DNA of 64,000 bases from Toxonevra muliebris (taxonomy: Eukaryota > Arthropoda > Insecta > Diptera > Pallopteridae), in contig OY829328.1 of assembly GCA_963691655.1 (NCBI GenBank), forward strand, positions 88,726,400-88,790,399. The letters run 5' to 3'. The position numbers and the translations under genes were made by a program. The notes below the pieces were generated by a model. The model made no database searches, had not been told where the DNA came from, and saw nothing but the letters and a program-made list of their open reading frames with translations. This document shows, in pieces, positions 47,634 through 61,640 of the stretch. Every line of letters starts with the position of its first letter. The first letter of the stretch is position 1.

Positions 47634-47687
47634 ATAAGCTCTAAGGAGCCCCAAAAAACCATAACGAATCAGTTAACCGAATTAAAA
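47634..47687 (+). repeat. Dispersed 55-bp word, copy 1
   Basis: ATAAGCTCTAAGGAGCC, then AAAAA.CCATAA.GAATCAG and TTAACCGAATTAAAA. A near-identical copy lies at 49627-49680 in the same orientation. Confidence 0.7.
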
Positions 47688-49533
47688 TTTAGCCTTTAAT
47701 CGTGGATATATAAAACTAAGCTAACTCTAACTGTTGAGGCAATTCAGTTGTTCCAGGCTACTGGCATGGCTTGAAGTTACAAAATGAAATTTGTAGTATT
47801 ATTGTATATTTCAACTGCTGGTTCATGACTCATGACTTTTGCAAGTATGCTTAAATGAACTACTATGGATTCAAATCCAACAAATAATTTTCATCCATCA
47901 TAAAGTTATTGGCTCCTCCCTCTTGATTTAGTTCAACAGAATTATTTATTTTTTTTAATCTTAATTTAAATTATACTTAGATATCTTGAGCATTGCCTTA
48001 AAAAATTTCACATATTTGGGCAAAAAAATGCATTATGAAATATTTAAGTAATACATACATATGTAAATGAATGTAGTTTATTCCAAAAACGAGCATAAAC
48101 GTGTGGGAATGATATTCATAATTTAGTTATAAGTGTGCCAATTGATCAAAAAAATTAGTAGATAAAATCGAATACAGTTTTTCGGACTTTAGACTTGATG
48201 TGCGAGTTCTATTTTAGTAGTTTTCGTGTAATCGCAAAGTTTCAGGGGTCGCATACAAACAGAACACTTTCTTTGCTTCACCACTTCACAATCTTAGCAA
48301 GGAAAAATCTATTTTAAATAAATTTTACCCCATTGAATTTCCATTAAAATGCCTCTAGTGAGTTGATAAATTTATAAGTTACATTTAAATTTCCAATATT
48401 TCAGCTTACAATGACAGGGAATTTTTCAGTTCAATTAAACGATTGTTTTGCCAGTCTTTGTCTTTACACATACATGCACAAAACAAATACAAAACCACAC
48501 TTGCTGTTTTAGCAACAAGTGTCGACAGCATTTTCCAACAGCAAACAATTTTTTGAAATTATTTACGAGAATGTATACATTAATTGACATGCTGTTGAGC
48601 TCATCAATCATCACATGTACTTGAGGACGGACAGCCAGACAGACAGATGAATTGAAAACCGACAGACAAAGTGATGCTCTTGGATAAGCATACAGGCATA
48701 GAACTTTTTATGCATACATATACATACACAAAAGCATTCAATACATTTATAAAGATTTGCTTTGCATTGCATTGCTGCAACAACCAACAAAATCAAATGC
48801 CATCAATGTGTGACCAAATGAAACTACTGTTAATTGTTGTTGTTCCTATTGACTGATTTATGCATGCAACATGCCGTTTATGTTTTTTTTTTTTTGTGAG
48901 TTTGTTTTTCTAGTATTTGTTCGTTTTTAATTGTCAATTACGGAACTGTAATTATGTTTATATATAAGTGCTGAAGAAGATCTTCACTTTTATTTTGAAT
49001 TGAATTCTACTTATTCTATTTATGCATTGAATTTTATTTATTTTTTTTTTATAGTAAAAAATAAAAGTAAGAGCAAATGTTAAGATTCGACGGAGTTTCA
49101 CTATTTTGCTATAAAAAATAAAATAAAAAGAAGCTCTCACTTTCAGTTAAGTTTATGATTTGAGGGAACTTTCTAGGAAAATACACCAACATCGCCAATC
49201 TATAATGTAGGGTGTAGTTTCAGCAAAAGATACCGTTAGCTGAGTTCTATACGAATTCTACCTCCACCTATAATGACAAACTTTCGACATGGAAATGTTT
49301 GCTAATTTCACCCTATAATAATATGCACATACGATGTATGCATTTTTAAATTATTCAAATTTGCATTCAATGTCAAAGTCAAGCTCAACTCTCACACATA
49401 TTCATTTGTATATATTTTCTTAATGTAGTAGGAATGTGCACTTTAAGGCGTCTGATGTTCGTCTCACACTAAAAATAAGTAAGCTTTTACTACCTCCTAA
49501 AAATAAACTTTTCTTTATTTAATGAAGACCTCC

Positions 49534-50040
49534 AAAATATTTTGGCTTTAGCCGAAAGCTAATGTTTTCTGGATCGTTTTGAAAAAACCTCTAAATATCT
49601 TTGATGCTCAAAAAGTTTTGGTTAAGATAAGCTCTAAGGAGCCTCAAAAAGCCATAAGGAATCAGTTAACCGAATTAAAAGCTCACAGTAATTTAAATTC
49701 TAAAATGTTTTTCAGGATGTTTGTATGCGAATTCATTACATCGAATTAATCAAAAGTAAAAGAAAACGAATTGAAACCACATAGAGCGATAAAATAACTA
49801 TCTTAGTAGCCACAGATCTCTCGAACTTTATAAAATTTCTTGGAAATCGCATTAAATACCATCATTCAAATTGTGTTGATACAAAACCTTGCCATTTTTA
49901 AATTTCTATTTTTTCGTGTTGTTTTTATTTTTTGTACATAAGAAATTTAACGAAAAATTTTCCATAGAAATGACGATTTTTGGAGGTTCTTTGAAACGAT
50001 CCAGCTCAACCAAAGCTTAACACTAAAATCGAAATATTTT
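49534..50040. mobile_element. Inverted-repeat element of about 500 bp
   Basis: The left arm AAAATATTTTGGCTTTAG ... GGATCGTTTTGAAAAAACC (49534-49591) is matched by the inverse of the right arm (49983-50040), which contains GAGGTTCTTTGAAACGATCC and ends GAAATATTTT. Arms are about 58 bp and imperfect. The interior contains the dispersed 55-bp word at 49627-49680. No coding sequence and no clear target duplication. Confidence 0.5.
49627..49680 (+). repeat. Dispersed 55-bp word, copy 2
   Basis: It matches 47634-47687 almost base for base. It lies inside the inverted-repeat element at 49534-50040, whereas copy 1 lies outside any recognised element. Confidence 0.7.
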
Positions 50041-52179
50041 TTTTTTGTAAGTCACCTTAATGTACGTGTGTGTGTCTTTGTTTTTTGTCTCAAAAATGCA
50101 GATGCAAATTAACATTAATAAAACTGTTTTGTTTTATGTTTTGCATAAACTGATTATTTTGCAATTGATGTTGTTTTAATTATAGTATTTAATTACATAA
50201 TTAATTAATTACATCATATTAATAAATAAAAATACAAATAGCGGCAATTAACCTTCAATAATGTGTATAATTTTGCAATTGAAGTGAGAATATAGAAAAA
50301 TCTGTAAATAATTTTTAATCGAATCAATTGTATTGATATCAATGAAAGTGAATATTTTAGAAATGAACTCATAATAAAATTTAAATTGCACAGTAAATTT
50401 CACCTTAAAAAGGAGACGTTTCGAAATTGTTTCTTTCAGTATTACTATGAGTGTATTTGGATTTAATTTACCAAAACCAATTTTTGTTGTCTTTGATATT
50501 GTACTTATTATTATATGCATTAAAATACTCGCTTTATTTTTTCTATTATCCCAGGCCTCGAGTTTACTATGAAAAGCTCAAATTTAGAAGTTTCGCTTCC
50601 TAAAATGCCACTGATGTCTGATGTTTATGAACTTTTTGGTATTCTTCTGGCATCATTGTTTATTCAATGCCTCTTAATCTTAAATAAGCATATATATTTA
50701 TTTAAGTGTTGAACGGTTGAACCGAAGCAAATAAAGTGCTAGTCCCTGATTAAGGGAGTTCAAAGATCTTCTTAGTTCTGTAGAAGGAGTACAACAAAAT
50801 TTGAATGTGCAACTGACTGATTTTCAAGAAATTTTTGTTTTGATAAAGTAATTTTTAAAAAGACCGTGATATATCCATAGTAATGTAACGGTGTAACGTG
50901 ATATAACGACAAATTTATTCGACCTTTTCACTATGGTTTCAGAGCTGGTAAGTCAACTATTGACTAGATCTTCTCTCGACGTCAAATCATGTAAAAGATC
51001 TTAGAAAACCAGGCTAGGAAAATTGTCTAATCGAGCCATTATGTTTACACGCGCAGAAAAGGAGGATCTAATTTCCATTGGAAAGACCAGGCACAGGGAT
51101 CTGTATCAAATAGAGATTTCTAAGAATTGAATAAAATTTAGAATTGATTGATTTAATGGATCTAGTATAATATTAAAAAAATATTAATGTTCGGTGAAAT
51201 GAAATCGAGTGCATAAAGCAAAATTGGCTCAAGATTAAAATATTTTGGATAATATCTATATTTTTTTAGCAGAGGTATATAAACTTTTATTCATATATTT
51301 TTTGATACACAGTGCGTATGAGAAATTACGCATATTACTCATACGCAACGTTGTACGCATACAAAGAGCAGTTGTAAGCATATACTCGCATATAGTCTCA
51401 ATACAATTTTACTTGAATGTATCACGATTCGTATTTGAGCCAATGTTTGAAGACTTTAGGCCTTGGGTGTCAACTATAAATTTTAAATTACATAAAAGTA
51501 GAGAAACGTACATAAAATAAAGCACCTATAATGTAATACTTGAGTGTGTGTGTGCTTCATATTAGACTATACTAAACTTTAACCTTTATATAAATTCATT
51601 AACATTCTTTTTTTTTTGAAATTAAAATCAAAGCGGCAATAAATATATATTTAATAAGTTAAATGCAACTTCATTCGCTAAATACTTTGTTATTTCTTGA
51701 ACAAAGAACCATATATGCATATTCATATCTACTACATTTGTGCACATGTTGTTGCCAACAATTTATGACATTTTTGTTTTCGATATTTATTTATTGCCAC
51801 ACACTCAATTGTGGCATCATAATTTTGTCTTAAGCGGCAGTTGTCGTTGTAGTTAAAGAAATATGTAGATACAAGAAGAAGAAGAAATAAAATATAAAAT
51901 ATGTTGAAATGCATTAATAAAGCAGTTAAATCTTTCATTTTGTTGTATGCATTTTAATTAAATTAATTGGTTTAACTGTTATTTCATACAATTTAATATG
52001 AATGTGTGAGTGTGTGTGAGTGTGTTTATTTAAATTGTATCTATTAGATGGCATTAAAACCACAAATGTGCAATCTCATATTGCATTTAAACAAAGCATA
52101 AATATTCAAGTGAAGTTTTTGCATTTTCTACTTAAGCGTGAAATGTGACAAAATGAAGTGGCGCATTATTTGTAAGAGA

Positions 52180-52400
52180 ATTTCAGCAGCAGCAACAGCA
52201 GCTGCCACAGCTGGCAGTAAGCAACAAATAGTAAGAGTATCCTCTGCTGTGTTCACAGCTATAATAATATAGTAATAACAAAATTAACAGAAACAGCAGC
52301 TCTACTCCCTCCAATGAAGATAAACAAGTTAGTTAGTCAGACTAACAGATCAACAGCAAACAACAACAGCAACAGCTAACAACTGAGAGTAGACAGCAAA
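52180..52400 (+). repeat. CAG/CAA-rich low-complexity tract
   Basis: Scattered CAGCAGCAGCAACAGCAG, GCCACAGCTGGCAG and repeated CAACAGCAA words, interrupted by stops in all frames. Noncoding as far as I can see. Confidence 0.5.
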
Positions 52401-55400
52401 CAGCAATCACCACACCATAGCACCACAGCTAGTAAAGTAACAACAACAATGATAAAGATATTTATCGCATGCTATTTTTATTTAATGGGATTTCAAAAAA
52501 AATATTTTGCGGCAAAATTATTGTAGTGTAATTTTTTTGCATTATTGTTTTTCTTATTTATGAATTAGTTGAAAAAATCTATCATTGATTTCAAGATCTG
52601 TGTAAAGTGGAATTGTGCTGTTATTTTTATTGATTCAACGTTTTTTTAAGTAATGACGGATTTAATTTTAGCTGTACCAGCTTCATCTACCCGTAAGAAA
52701 TTACAGTCAAATCACACTTTTGTTTGAGCATGCCGAAAGTGGTGCAACTTTACAAGAACATAGATTGAAGTATGTGTAGCGCATCTCTGAATCGGTTAAT
52801 ATCAACTATAACATTTAAACTGGTTTTCTCTTTATTTAATAGATTTTATTACAGTTTTTTAATTTCAAATATTTTAATGACATTTATTGGATATTTCCAT
52901 CTTCATCGCCACCTTCCTAGTTTTTTTTTTTGCTATTACTTGTTGTTTCTTCTTTTAAATTAAAATACAAAATTTTCTATAAGAAGTGTACACACCTGTG
53001 CTATTGAGTGTTTGATGGTGCATAAAAATTTTGTAAGTAAAAATTAAAACAGATATTTTGATTTTGGAAAGCGCAGGCAAGCCCCTTCAAAAAAGTTAAA
53101 TGTGTTCATTTAGTTTCACTGTAATAGAAGTTAGTTTTATTATATGCATTTTTATGAAGGCGTCTTTCAAATGGTGGCAAATACTATATAAAAAAGTGTA
53201 ATTCTAGTTACAATAATCAATTAATTTGTTCTTAGTTATAGTATAATTATTAAACTATTATAATACCTACACATTATATTGGATATAGCATTATTTATTT
53301 ATTTATATTTTCTGTTTGATTCAGAAGAATAAGTTACAACTTTAATATAATTTTTGATAATATTTACACAAAATACTCGTAGCTAAAATAGAAGTAACTG
53401 TGAAGCTTCTAAATTTTTTTTTTTTTAATTTTTAATGTTTATTTATAAAATTTTTAGAATTTTTAATGTCATTTTGAAGTACGAGACTATTAAAAAAAAA
53501 AAAAAAAAATTATTTACACCTGGGTATGAAAATAGAGATTAGCTTCAATATTTGACATGATAGTCCTGGCAGGTAGTACTTAGACGTTTACATTAAATAG
53601 CCACAACCTTGACAAAGCAACTGAAAAAATCCCAAAATATTATTTTTATGTAACAATGTAACAATGCTGTTAATTAGTTATAATTAGTTATAATTAACAG
53701 CATTCACAGAAAATGTCATCAAAAAGTTATAATCATTTGATTACAACAAAGTTTCAACTTTTGCTGTAGCTCTCGATTTCTAGACGTGATTGAGAAAAAC
53801 TTACTTTAGATTCACGATCAGCGCCCTCGAATTCCTCTAAAACCAGTGGACTACATTTTTTTTTGTAATGTGTTGTCAATCTCGCCAACCATCATCTGAG
53901 ATTTCACAGTAAAACTAATAATAATAATTTCATGGTTCAAAATTTGAATAAAAATTTTTAAACTTTTATGAGTAAAATTTCATTTACGAGTCCTTCAAAG
54001 TTACTGCATATTGAGCTAATAAATTGAAACTTCGGGCTCTTAAAAACTGATTTGCAACATTTTTCAAATGTGTAAAAAATACATTAAGCTAATAATAACT
54101 ATTAATATGTAGATATGCGCTAGCTAATAATGTTGTAGCACGTTTAACATTTTTAACATTTTGATAAACATTAATAAAAAAAAAAACAAAAAAACTAACA
54201 GTTTTCAAAGTATCCAATATTCATAGCAGTTTGCAGCATTTAATATTATTTTAGCATGTAATGATGAACTCTTCTTACAGGCTCTAATCAACATTTAACG
54301 ATTCTTAAATGTTAATGTTATTGCGCTTTTAGGGTATACTATTTAAATTATTGCTTGTATTTGTAAAGTAATTTTCAAATGATTGATTGAATGACTGAGT
54401 AAATGAATGAGGAGGAGTAGAACCAAATGAGTGCGCAAATTATGTTGTGCTGACTTCTACAATAGCAGCGCTCAAGGCTCGTAGAGAGGGGGATTTTGAG
54501 TATTTTTATCCCCTTCCTCCCCAAAAGTGGAAACTTTATTTGAATTTTCGACATCAATTACCAGTGCATTTCTTTTTTATAAGTCAGAAAAATCAAAATC
54601 TAGGATTGGAAATTTTAATTCACTATGCGACAATATTCGGCTTGCTGTCGATGAAATGGATTTGACTTGGGAATTTAAAAGAGGAAATGATGCTGAACAA
54701 TCTTGAATTCACATTTTTTCTCTTTAGTAATTGTTTCTGGCTTGAAGTTTTCGTCCTGAGTTTCGAAACTGAGTTTAAAATTTTAAAAATAAATAAAAAA
54801 TGGAATGGATGAACTCGTTCTCTGTCAAGCACAGATTTCTGTGGTTCGATAGAGCCCATCAAATGCATCATCGTATTTATTATATTGTTTTCAGTTTCAT
54901 AAAAATCGTTATTTACCCCCATCAAAAAATATCCTGGCTACGACCTTGGCAGCAATAAAGAATTTTTCAACCTACCGCAATTTTACTGTATATGCAAAAA
55001 GTTACGGCGAGCAAAAAAGCATTTTCTGTTTTTCTTGTGTCTAAGTATATGCGCTTGTAATTGTTTTAGAATTAGTAATTTGTTGTTAGTGTTGTTTGTG
55101 CAGTAGCCAAAAGTGGGCGTACCGAAAATTACTGTATGTGTGCTTGATTTGACTTTTCAGATTTTTCATAGCCTCAAACTTAAAAACAAAACACTTGTGA
55201 AATTTTTTAAAAAATCGGAAGAAGAAGAATAAGCGTAATAACTATAGACTTAAGCCACAAACGCACACATATGAGCGCCAAATAAACAAAAGACTGAAGC
55301 TGCCAGCAAACAAAAGATATTGTGTATAAACTTTTCAAAGCTTGCATACTCTTAAGTGATTTAATTTTTTGTTTAAAGAATCTTTTTTTTTTTTTTTTGT

Positions 55401-57479
55401 TTTTTTATTTTAAGTTTCCAAATTATTTCTTGTACAACTAGCAAAGCATGCCGCATTTCCGCTGTTGTTTTGAAACTTTGAAATTATTAATAATTATATT
55501 CAATTTAACACACAAATGAAGCGTAATCATTAAGTACCTACACTTTAGTAAATAGTAAAGAGTTGTGGAGTATTTGTAATATCTAAATTCCATACTTAAT
55601 ATTATTAACAGATAAAAAAATACAAAGATTATTAATTTGTATACAATAAAACCGCAATAATTAACATTTCAACAATCGCAGCGTGCGAGCGTAAAAAATT
55701 TGGCTTCTCTAGATGGCCCAGCAGCGTAACTGACAATGATCATCATTATCATAAAGACGATCGAGCTCATCATCATCGTCAGCATCATTGTCTTTATTTA
55801 CTATTCAGCATGTAGCAAGTTTGTGCTATGAATGTTTATACATTGAAGCACACTTCATGCAGCCTCAGCTCTCGTGTAACTTTACTATTATTTATTATTT
55901 AGTTTTTTGCTGATGCTGTTAATTTTCGTTGTTATTGGCATTTCAACGCTTGATACACACACCACAAAAATTGTTAAATTGTTTAGAAAATGTATGCATA
56001 CATTCTATTGAAGTTTTTATAAACAATTGATTTTTATTAGATTATTGTCATTAATCATAACTGAAGATGATTGTAGATTTTTGATTTAGCTAAAGAAATA
56101 AATTCTGGTTGAAGTAATTCAAAAGTGAAATAAAGAAGATGTTGTTTCTTCTTAAGCTGCTTCTTCTTCTTTGTCATCTTCTTGAATATCAATGGAATCT
56201 GCGGACTTCCGTTTTTTTAACGAAACAGGTGTATGTATTAACATGCATATGTATGTGTGTACATGTGTTTAAGTATGTGCATAGCAAATCGTCGTATGAT
56301 CAGTTTTTACCTATCCCCGTTCATTTAAAATATAAAATGAAAACTTAAGTTTTTTGCTTCAATCTTTTGTTTAGATATTGACATTTTACGAAGAATAAAT
56401 AAGTTTTGTAAAAATGTATTTATAGGGAATAGAAGAAAATTGACTACTGGTCGTATTTTCAAAAATTGTAATAGGCCGAAGCTGCTGGAAATAGCAATCA
56501 GGAATTAGTCATGTCATATGGCATAAAGATATAACTAAAGATTTTGCAACAACATCTGAAAGTCTTTTGAACTTGTATTAACAAACATTGCAGAAAAGAC
56601 TGTTCAGAGTCTTAACTTGACTACTTTCTCAATAGGATCTCATGCCTCAGATATTTATTCATCTTTGCTCACTGACTAATGAATTTTCTGCCCTTAAAAA
56701 AAATTTCAATGAAACTTAGTTCGGGAAAAGTTTATGGGTTGACTACAAATAAAAATAACAATGATAGAAAACGCCATCTGCGAACAAAAATCTTTAGCTA
56801 TTACTATTTTTTGGTATATTGCATAGGAAAAATACCAAAAAAATAAAACACAACTAAGAAGATAATAAAATGTATAGTTAGCAGAAGAAAGACAACCAAT
56901 AGTTTTTTTTTTACTGAAAATCATTCGAAAGATTTAAGTACATTTTATAGAAAAAGCAAAAACGCTAGAAATACTGTTTTTGTTCTTTAACGGCTAATGT
57001 GTTTTATAAATTTTCCCAAAAGTTGATAAATGCCACTTGAAATACTTCGGCTTCATGTTATTTGAATGCATTTTGAAAATATTTCGCCATACAATTTTCT
57101 CCCAAAAAACGCACATCGTTATCGCAGTAACGCTATGGCAAAATCAAAATATTTACAAACAAAAGAAAATCCTCAAAAAAGAAAAAATATGAGTTAAATG
57201 TAAGCAAATGTAAAAAAACAAAGCAAAAGTACAGAGAAAACTAATTTTAAGCCTATAAGCAAACGGTTCAAGCACTGTAAAATATCGAATATAGAATAGG
57301 AAGAAAAAAGTGGTAAAAATTCCAAAGAGAAAAATCATAGTAGCATTTCTAACATTGGCATTGGTTGATGCTTGTTGCCATCAACAAAAATAAAATAAGT
57401 GAAATTTTCGGAAGCAGCACACACACACACACACGACCATAGAAAAGCACAAGAAAAAACTAACAGCTATCCAAAAACG

Positions 57480-57632
57480 ATGGCATTTAAAATGAAGAAA
57501 ATCTTGCGATTAAAAAAATTTCAAAGAAATGTTCATGATTTTGTTCGGCTTATTCGCTTTTTTCCGTTTGTTGCTGTAAATGAAAAACAGAAAAGTAACT
57601 ATGAAAGAAAGAAAGAAACTGAAATGTTGTGA
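57480..57632 (+). CDS. Exon-like open frame, possibly a first exon (doubtful)
   Basis: An ATG at 57480 opens MAFKMKKILRLKKF followed by QRNVHDFVRLIRFFPFVAVNE and a Lys/Glu-rich end, stopping at 57630-57632. A possible donor GCT|GTAAAT lies within it after FPFVA. The basic amphipathic start followed by an aromatic-rich helix looks more protein-like than the surroundings, but no downstream exon, homology or upstream promoter was found. Confidence 0.15.
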   Translation: MAFKMKKILRLKKFQRNVHDFVRLIRFFPFVAVNEKQKSNYERKKETEML

Positions 57633-58699
57633 AGCATGTGGTGAGACATGACAATCATTTTTTCGTACTACAGTAACAAATTTTGTTTGTTTTTTTTTGC
57701 TCTATTGCTATTTCCACTATTTGAACGTAATTCTTTTCTTTTTTTTTGCAGGATAATATTTTGGTCGTTGATGCTGTTGACTTTTGAAGCTATTGAACGG
57801 TTAAACTAGCCACGTATGTTTGAGACAATGTTATTTGCCATGCCAAATGAAAAAAAGATCCCGAATACATATCGAGGGAAGAAAAACTCTTAAGATTTTC
57901 TTCTAACTACTACCTACTTCCCTTTTTTTCGATACTTTTTTGAGTGTGTTGTATGTTGGTGAGGGATGAAAGGAAAGCATGAAAATTACGTGACAGGATT
58001 TTTTTGTATTATGTATGGTGCAATGTACAACCAAAATACAAACAAAAATTGGAAAAATTTTTAGTGTATGTGTATGGAATGTGAAACATGAGATGAGAAT
58101 CTCATTGCATTAAACTGAATAAGACTTAAGGGATTTTTTGTTTTTTTTTTTATTTTTGCGAGATAAAAATGTGATAAAGTATGAGATAACAAAATATTTC
58201 TAGAATTATAAGTACATAAGTAAATAAATATACATAAAATTTCAATTGATATTTTAAGTACCAAGTTAGTATGTGCAAAAAGATATTGATCAAGATAAGG
58301 TAACAATCAAGACAACTAATCTAACTGGAATTGCTTGTGAAAAGTAATGAGATTTTATATTTAGTAAAATTCAATAGTTTTTCTATAGTTATTATTGATA
58401 TTTTAGATACCACAATGAAAAGGCTAATCCTTTAATCCTCTATAGCCTTAAAAGAGCAACTGAGGGAATACATGAAAAATCTGAGCCTTGCACAGGGCAG
58501 CGCCTGATCGTTTGAACATCATTACTTTAGAGCCAAAAACCTTAATAAGATTTTGTAGTAGCATTGGCCTATCTGAATGCTTATGATAAAGCTACACTGG
58601 GGGTTCAATAGATCCAAATTTTTTATCTGTCTAAGGTGTTGAGAAAAAGGAATGCGAGCTTTTAAAATATTTGCTTGAGATGGCTGAATTATCTTTATA

Positions 58700-59100
58700 T
58701 ATACACTCGTAGTTTTGTGTGTATGACATCGTGTAACTTCTGAACAACTGGACTGATTGAAATCATATTTCCAGCATATATTTTCTTAGGCGGGGGGATG
58801 AATCATTGCTATTCATAATGGCTTTTGAGAAAGTGGGCGTGGCACCTCCCATACAATCCTATTATTTTTTTGGTATATCTAAAGAACCATTTATAGCACA
58901 GTACAGAAATTTGGTACAATAACGAGAATTGACAATGCCATGCTCCAAAAAAATATGGATGGGACTGACAAAGGGGGTGTGGCACCTTCCATATAACCTG
59001 AATTTCCATTATGAGATGTCTTGGAGGCATTTATGGTACGGTACTAAAATTTAAATTCTTTCAGTTTGTTGGATTAGTGAGTGTGGTACCATGCTCCACT
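58700..59100. repeat. Short tandem repeat with GTGGCACC(T)CC units
   Basis: Units share a G-rich word (GTGGGCGTGGCACCTCCCAT near 58834, GGGGGTGTGGCACCTTCCAT near 58974, and a diverged GTGTGGTACC near 59081), each followed by TATNNNN and a GTACNGTACTAAAATTT or GTACAGAAATTTGGTAC word. The first two are exactly 140 bases apart. The local GC content stands out from the neighbourhood. It is probably a retrotransposon- or satellite-derived fragment. Confidence 0.5.
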
Positions 59101-61580
59101 TTTATTTTCTACTACTATTTCTACTGCTATTTCTACTACTATTTTACTGTTTTTTTTTTATTACTATTTTCTATTTCTTTTCCCATTCCTTTTTTTCTAT
59201 TATTTCTTCTAATTTATGAAATATCTCAAGAACTTGCCTAACTATGTCAAAATTCGATAGGTAGCGCTATAACAAATTCTATAATAAACTCTATTTTAAT
59301 AATAAATAGCCAGTGGGTCCATATTTTTAAATAGTTTATGGAAGTAGATATAACTTCTAGAACGATCTTTGATATTCTTCTGCAAATTAAATTCTTTTAA
59401 AAATGCAAATTTTGATGCCTCGTTCTTAAATCTAGAATTTTTACCGAATTCAATGTATGTCCTTTAAGCTTGAATTGGCATTACCAATGTTCAAATTTAA
59501 ACACCAAGCAACTTCATTCTTCCTCATTCAAATAAACTTAAATTTTTCCGCTTCTTCGTAGAAAGGGCAGAACAACTTTTTTTTCGAAAATAAAACTAAA
59601 ATCTCCAATTATTTTATAACTGTACCACATTAAAAAAGTTGGAATATAGTCACGACTATTATCAATTTATTTCCAACGTTAAGTACTACTATGTATTTAG
59701 TAAAATCATTTATAAAACTTATTTATGTACATAGCTCTCCAAAACCCTGCAATTAAATTTATGTAATATGCTTTTCCTATTTTCTTTTCATCACTTTGTC
59801 TAGTTTTATAAGTAAGGTAAATTCAAAGCAAAACGCAATACATTGCAAAAATAATAAAAGCAAATAAAAAACAAATAAAAAAAAAATACAACCAATTGTA
59901 ATTTACAAATCAGTTTCATGTTTGTTGCGTGGCAGTTGGCAACACTTTTTATGTTTATTTTATTTAAATTAATTTTTGCAGACGAGTTTGTAAGCGAATA
60001 AAAAAATTGCCTGCTTGTAGCTACATTTAATTTAGTATCTATGCCTGTAAGTAAGTGCATATGTATATTGTATATAAAGTACTTTAATACTTTATTTTGG
60101 GAAGGTAGGTGGGTAGATAAATAGATAGATTCAACATGCATTAGTTGCGGTACATTATTTGGCAATTTGTTTGTCAGTTTTTGGGTATTTTTGTTTTGTT
60201 TTTGTTTTAACAAACATAAGTACATAAATGAAAACGCTCATTTAAATTTTCAACAAATCTGTTGCTAGTTGTAGTTAGGCACTTGTGTGCCATTTTAAAG
60301 TATGTAGTTAGATTGTTTGGTGAAGGTATCATTAAAATAAATTTGATTAAACTAATTGCGATTGATTTGTTTGCATTGCATGTAATGTGTAATGTTAATG
60401 GTAATGTAATGGTGTTAATGATGATTATAATAATAATGATGAAGATGATGTTCCTGATGATGATGTTGGTATACGTTTAAGTTTGCATGCTTCAAGGTTG
60501 TAAGCAAGTTTTTGTGGTGCTTCTTTCAGAACAACTTCTTCTACTTCTTTGTTATTTTGTGAGTGTATGTTTGATTTTAAATGTACATATTATTTAGACA
60601 ATACATATTTAGTGGGAAGTTTTTCTTTAAAATAATTAAAAGTGTGGCAAAAATTTGATACTCGAAAGTCTAATGGTTTGTCTCATTCATCATCATACTC
60701 AACTCCAAAGGTTTCACTTACCACATTTATGCTTCATTGAAAACAATTGTATCTAATTGCAAGCCTCACTAAATAAATACAAGTAATGCGGTATTATTAA
60801 ATTGTAAAACTAAAATTGCCATAGTTCAAACTCAGTAAAGAAATATTTAGATTACAGTGCATTACCTTACCGCAGTATCACAAAGTACAAGTATGTAAAA
60901 ATAAAAAAGCATGTCATCTATGAAAAGGTCACAACTTATAGCGCAACATGCTAACAAGAACAACACATATGCTATGCGAGATGTTGCTGCAACAGAGCGG
61001 CTGGTGTGGTGCCTAGCTCAAGTCGCATGCAACTTGTCAATTATGCTACAATGAGTTTGTACTTTCAAACTAAAAATAATAATCTGAATATGAGTATGTG
61101 GGAAAAATTGCGCGTGTTTTTTTTTTGGGAAATTCAGAAAAATAAAAAGGAGCACTAATATTTTTTTCTTAAGATTTTCTTGTTAAAGTTCATATTTTAA
61201 AAGAATATTCTCATACACCTACGCAATATTTACACATAGTAAATTAAATTATAATAAAAATAAAAAAGTTAAACAACACAAAATCGGATAATGTATAAAA
61301 TTTATAGCCAGTATGAGAAACTATTTTATAAAAGAATAAATCTAAAAATTTCCATAATAATATGCACTGCATATAAATGTGATTTTAATTTATTATAAAT
61401 AATATTTTTCTTTTCCGAGATGAATTTATTTTTGCATTTCGCTTTAGGAGAAATACAGCATAAAAATTACGCATGCATATTCTTGCATTTTGTATTTTTG
61501 AAACAAAAAATACGGAAAATTTCATAATTTGCAGCTCATTTCACATGCGATACAGCAGCAGCAACATTGGCGTATCGTAT

Positions 61581-61640
61581 GAAATGAATGAATGCTGTAT
61601 GTATGAATGAATGAATGAATCAATAAATGAATGAATGCAT
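61581..61640. repeat. GAAT-type microsatellite
   Basis: Imperfect run of GAATGAAT units interrupted by GCTGTATGTAT and CAATAAAT. Confidence 0.85.
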
